Positions 61,134-64,000 of a stretch of DNA of 64,000 nucleotides are shown in pieces. The notes under the pieces were generated by a model. That model ran no database searches. It was not told where the DNA came from and worked only from the letters and a program-made list of their open reading frames with translations. Source of the DNA: Coemansia sp. RSA 1200 (lineage: Eukaryota > Kickxellomycota > Kickxellomycetes > Kickxellales > Kickxellaceae); contig JANBTT010000040.1 in the NCBI GenBank assembly GCA_027578915.1, forward strand, positions 1 to 64,000, given 5' to 3'. A program made the translations under genes and the position numbers. Positions within the stretch are counted from its first letter, which is position 1, and each line of letters starts with the position of its first letter.

Positions 61134-62246
61134 CTATGAAGAATTGACGCCAAAGCGCTCGCAGACCTTGATCAGATCGGCAAAGATACCAAAAGCAGTG
61201 ACCGCAGCGCCAGCACCGGCGCCCTGAACAATCAGGGGGATCGGGAACCTCTCTGTCGTGAAAGCAACAATATTATCGCTGCCCTTGAGCGCAGCAAACG
61301 GGTGGTCGTGGGGGAACCTGGAAAGCCTGACGCAGCAGCGGGTGGGATCCACAGCATCGACGGAACCAACGTACCTGAGGACGGATCCCGACGCCAGGGC
61401 GTCCTCGTTGAGCGCCTTGAAATGAGCATCAAACTCAGGCAGCCTGGCCATGAACTCGTCGGCCGATTCCACGGCACGCAGCGGCTCGGGGACAATGTTC
61501 TCGACAGCCAGGGTATCGAGACCAACGGCGGAGAGTCCGGCGGCACGGGCCAGAATAGTCACCTTGCGCGCCACGTCCATGCCATTGAGATCGTCGCGCG
61601 GATCGGGCTCCGTGTACCCGCTGGCCTTCGCAACCGCCACGCACTGGGAGAACGAGGAACCGCTTGCGTCGGGGGTCGAGAAGTTGTTGAACAGATACGA
61701 CAGGGTGCCCGAGAACACGCCCTCGATCCGCGTGATCCGGTCGCCCGTGCGTACCAGATCACTGAGGGTCGACAGGACGGGGAGTCCCGCACCCACCGTG
61801 GCCTCGTGGTAGACCGAGGGGCCGCCAGGCGACGCCGTCGAGAGGTCGCGGATCCTCCGGAACAGCGCCTCGTCGCCCGAGAACGCCTTCTTGTTCGGCG
61901 TAACCACATGAAGCCCGCTGGCCAGCCACTCCGGGTACCTCTGCGCAACGGACTCGCTGGATGTGCAGTCAACCACCGCTGTCACCCCGCCAATCGCACT
62001 GAGCTGCTTTGCGAACTGCGCCAGATCCGCTGCCGCTGCCGCCTTGTCGCCGAGGATCGCGGTCTTCCAGTCGGCAAGGCTGGCGGCCGTGAACGGGGCT
62101 GGCGAAACTGCCATCTTCTTCGAGTTGATCAGTCCGACGACGGCGATCGGGAGCGCTGCAAAGCGTGGCGACTGCGCGTGTGCGACGAGCTGCTCGATCA
62201 GTGCTGAGCCCACAAGGCCGGGGCCGACAATGGCGACGTTGAGCAT
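61134..62246 (-). CDS. HOM6: Homoserine dehydrogenase
   Basis: A 370-residue homoserine dehydrogenase: it reduces aspartate semialdehyde to homoserine with NAD(P)H in the cytosol, on the path to threonine and methionine. The Rossmann motif VGPGLVGS is at residues 7-14. TPNKKAFS (116-123) contains the conserved active-site lysine. YHEATVGAGLPV (146-157) and SGTLSYLFN (179-187) are family signatures. In YTEPDPRDDLNGMDVARK, E213, D224 and K228 have the same spacing as the E208/D219/K223 set that I recall for the yeast enzyme. The length equals yeast Hom6 (about 360), a monofunctional enzyme without an aspartokinase part. Intronless and intact. LOA1 lies upstream on the same strand. Confidence 0.97.
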   Translation of the reverse strand: MLNVAIVGPGLVGSALIEQLVAHAQSPRFAALPIAVVGLINSKKMAVSPAPFTAASLADWKTAILGDKAAAAADLAQFAKQLSAIGGVTAVVDCTSSESVAQRYPEWLASGLHVVTPNKKAFSGDEALFRRIRDLSTASPGGPSVYHEATVGAGLPVLSTLSDLVRTGDRITRIEGVFSGTLSYLFNNFSTPDASGSSFSQCVAVAKASGYTEPDPRDDLNGMDVARKVTILARAAGLSAVGLDTLAVENIVPEPLRAVESADEFMARLPEFDAHFKALNEDALASGSVLRYVGSVDAVDPTRCCVRLSRFPHDHPFAALKGSDNIVAFTTERFPIPLIVQGAGAGAAVTAFGIFADLIKVCERFGVNSS

Positions 62247-62809
62247 GGTGCGAATAAAATGCTACTGTATAATCTGTTTGGTATCTGCGCTAGTGTGTGA
62301 GCCAGCGAGGAGAAAGAAGAAGAGAATAAAAATCGGTGGTTGCTGTTGAAGAGGGGAAAGGGAAAAGGAAGAAGGAACGAGAATGATGAATAATCTTACG
62401 CTATCTGGCAACAAAAAAAACCACTCAAAAAATTAGCGCTGAACGCCAGGGAGGATCAGGGGAGAAGAAAAACGGAGATTATGACGCTCCCCTCCACAAA
62501 CGAACGCACAAGAAGAGCTAGATCCACTGGCAGGTTCCATCGAGAACGGTCAGGCTGCATCGGTCTTTGCGCAGCACCCAATACAAGGACATGCCAGATC
62601 TATCGCTTAAAACAGCAGCAAATATTCTGGATCTCGATCGCTTGCGTCTCATCCACACGTGTCCAGAACATCATGCTCCAGCTCCAAATTCCTAATGCTG
62701 GCACTCGCACCTCTTCCGTACACAACAGAGTAAAACAGATAGAAATAGAAACATCTTGAAGCAAAAAAACACAAAAGAAAAGGCAGAATGGAGAAACGTA
62801 GATTCGAGT
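62247..62809. other. Intergenic: HOM6 promoter and acyltransferase 3' side
   Basis: 563 bases between two minus-strand genes. It must hold the HOM6 promoter. I looked for a Gcn4-type TGACTCA box, expected for an amino-acid gene, and did not find one. Confidence 0.4.
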
Positions 62810-63895
62810 TTATATGGTGGGCGGACCACCGGAGCTGGTTCTGGCACTGGAACCAGTAGAACCATACCCCTTTGTGCGCTTGTAGTAGAATGCCAGGAAA
62901 TCGCGCTTGTCCATAGCCGACATCTTAGTCAGACGCAGACGCGTGAGCTGGAGGAGTCTGTCAGCAACCGCGTCATCCAGATCCACGGGCTCCGCATCGG
63001 AGTCGCAGAACATCGGGGACTCTGCCACACGGGGCGCCTCGTCCGACGCAAGCATGCGCACCGTCAGCGAGTTGTAGACCTGGCAGCACAGACCAAACAG
63101 ATGGGCCGCCTGGTTGCCAACCGAGTACGCCGGACTGAACGACTGGAACGGGTACTTGAAGCCCACGACATGGATATTTGTCTTCTCGTCCAGGTTGCCG
63201 AACTCGCCAAACACCGGGAGCAATTGGAGCAGTGCGCGTCCGTTGGATGTTGCGTTCTCGGGGAACACGACCACGGGACCCAGCCGCTTAGTACGCGCCT
63301 CCTCCGTTATGCTCTTAAGCGGCCGTGCCTCCGTCGCCTGCAGGAGCGCAGGCGTAGCCTTCGCGGGGGCCCGGATCGCCTGCCACGGGGAGATCGGCCG
63401 TGCAAACATTGTGGCATTATCGATCTCCACAAACACTGGCGTGTACTTTGACACAAGATACAGTACATCGACATACGAAACGTGGTTGGCCACAACGATA
63501 TCTCCCGACCGCACACTTCCGTCCGTAGAAGATGCCTTCTTCCCGTTCGCGCTGCGCCGCCCCCTTTGCAGACTCACGGTCTTGGCGTCAATCCGGTAAA
63601 ACCCAAGCACGACCAACGCAATACGCGCCCACGCCGCACGTGTGCATCGCGTCCACCCGCGCTTAACGCTGGGCACCACGCCCAGTGCTCCGCCTACCGT
63701 CGTTGTTGCTGCATCGACCACCGCCAGCGCACCAAGAAGCGCTACCCGCACAACCGCCACCACCGGCCCAACAACATATCGTTTTGCTGCATTCAGCAGC
63801 CGCTTCAGTCCTTGCTGCTCCGACCGTGCGGGAACGGGCTGGAGGAACGGCTGGATACCAGTTCCTTGGTCCCGCCACTTTGAGAACTTTTCCAT
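62810..63895 (-). CDS. Lysophosphatidic acid acyltransferase-like protein (LOA1/VPS66 type)
   Basis: A 361-residue glycerolipid acyltransferase. Membrane-type hydrophobic stretches occupy about residues 41-70 and 86-100. The PlsC catalytic motif is NHVSYVD (H138 and D143, NHx4D pattern). The substrate-binding block is FPENATSNGR (211-220), close to the FPEGTTSNG of LPAT, LPCAT and yeast Loa1/Vps66, but with EN-A in place of EGT. Loa1 uses oleoyl-CoA to make phosphatidic acid on lipid droplets and the ER; that activity is inferred. The C-terminus has a TK-Y-Ser/Gly-rich tail. The start is the ATG at 63895; a 4-residue in-frame extension has no ATG. It is the last gene in the window; its promoter continues past the window end. 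Confidence 0.88.
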   Translation of the reverse strand: MEKFSKWRDQGTGIQPFLQPVPARSEQQGLKRLLNAAKRYVVGPVVAVVRVALLGALAVVDAATTTVGGALGVVPSVKRGWTRCTRAAWARIALVVLGFYRIDAKTVSLQRGRRSANGKKASSTDGSVRSGDIVVANHVSYVDVLYLVSKYTPVFVEIDNATMFARPISPWQAIRAPAKATPALLQATEARPLKSITEEARTKRLGPVVVFPENATSNGRALLQLLPVFGEFGNLDEKTNIHVVGFKYPFQSFSPAYSVGNQAAHLFGLCCQVYNSLTVRMLASDEAPRVAESPMFCDSDAEPVDLDDAVADRLLQLTRLRLTKMSAMDKRDFLAFYYKRTKGYGSTGSSARTSSGGPPTI

Positions 63896-64000
63896 TGTGT
63901 GATTCAATTGCTATTGCTATTGCTATGTAACGACCAGACGGAGAATGAATAAAGGAAGGAATAAAATAATATTTTCTTATTTGTTCTACTGTGACAGAAA
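63896..64000. other. Start of the acyltransferase promoter region
   Basis: 105 bases, AT-rich, with a TTGCTA repeat at about 63,908-63,925. The window ends here. Confidence 0.4.

Noticed and set aside
1..64000. CRISPR arrays, bacterial-type operons, phage or plasmid features
   Set aside because: Gene content, introns and codon layout are eukaryotic; no regularly spaced repeats were seen.

Overview
The window is nuclear DNA from a fungus, most likely an early-diverging (non-Dikarya) lineage; a Kickxellales-type genome (Coemansia or Linderina relatives) is my best guess. Fungus-specific genes are present: an Lrg1-type LIM-RhoGAP, a Tea1/Kel1 kelch protein, a FunK1 kinase and a DUF4246 protein. 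Most genes lack introns. The introns I could define are GT-AG and 143 to 607 bp long. There is no rRNA, no convincing tRNA, no CRISPR array and no bacterial operon. Several genes (a NuSAP-like protein, a GCIP/CCNDBP1-like protein, a TMEM62-like phosphoesterase) are, to my knowledge, better known from animals than from yeasts, which fits an early-diverging fungus. The lineage call is inference.

Layout. 0-2 kb: AT-rich, with a decayed copy of an unknown gene family and one small ORF. 2-11.9 kb: MATE transporter, CYM1/PreP protease, APC2, ALG10. 12-22.6 kb: LRG1, an IMO32/ABHD11-type hydrolase, MUS81, MAD2. 23.3-28.5 kb: U2AF large subunit, SIL1, ATP4 (three exons). 28.5-31.5 kb: a long upstream region. 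31.5-41 kb: Tea1/Kel1-like kelch protein, TMEM62-like protein, an unknown coiled-coil protein. 41-44 kb: AT-rich with no gene recognised. 44-52.5 kb: zinc alcohol dehydrogenase, a GPI-anchored trypsin-fold protein that lacks its catalytic His, a NuSAP-like SAP protein, a GCIP-like protein, and a strong candidate securin. 52.9-60.8 kb: an accessory block with a second copy of the unknown family, a FunK1 kinase with a frame break, a retroelement remnant, and a DUF4246 gene with a stop and a frame break. 61-64 kb: homoserine dehydrogenase (HOM6) and a LOA1/VPS66-type acyltransferase.

How the genes relate. Four genes act on the metaphase-anaphase switch or the spindle: APC2 (APC/C cullin), MAD2 (checkpoint inhibitor of APC/C), a candidate securin (APC/C substrate with KEN and D boxes) and a NuSAP-like spindle protein. 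MUS81 adds chromosome maintenance. CYM1 and ATP4 are mitochondrial; ALG10 and SIL1 act in ER glycosylation and folding. LRG1 and the kelch protein act in polarity and wall signalling. The block at 52.9-60.8 kb differs sharply from its flanks: AT-rich, with mobile-element debris and broken genes. It looks like a fast-evolving accessory island between conserved genes.
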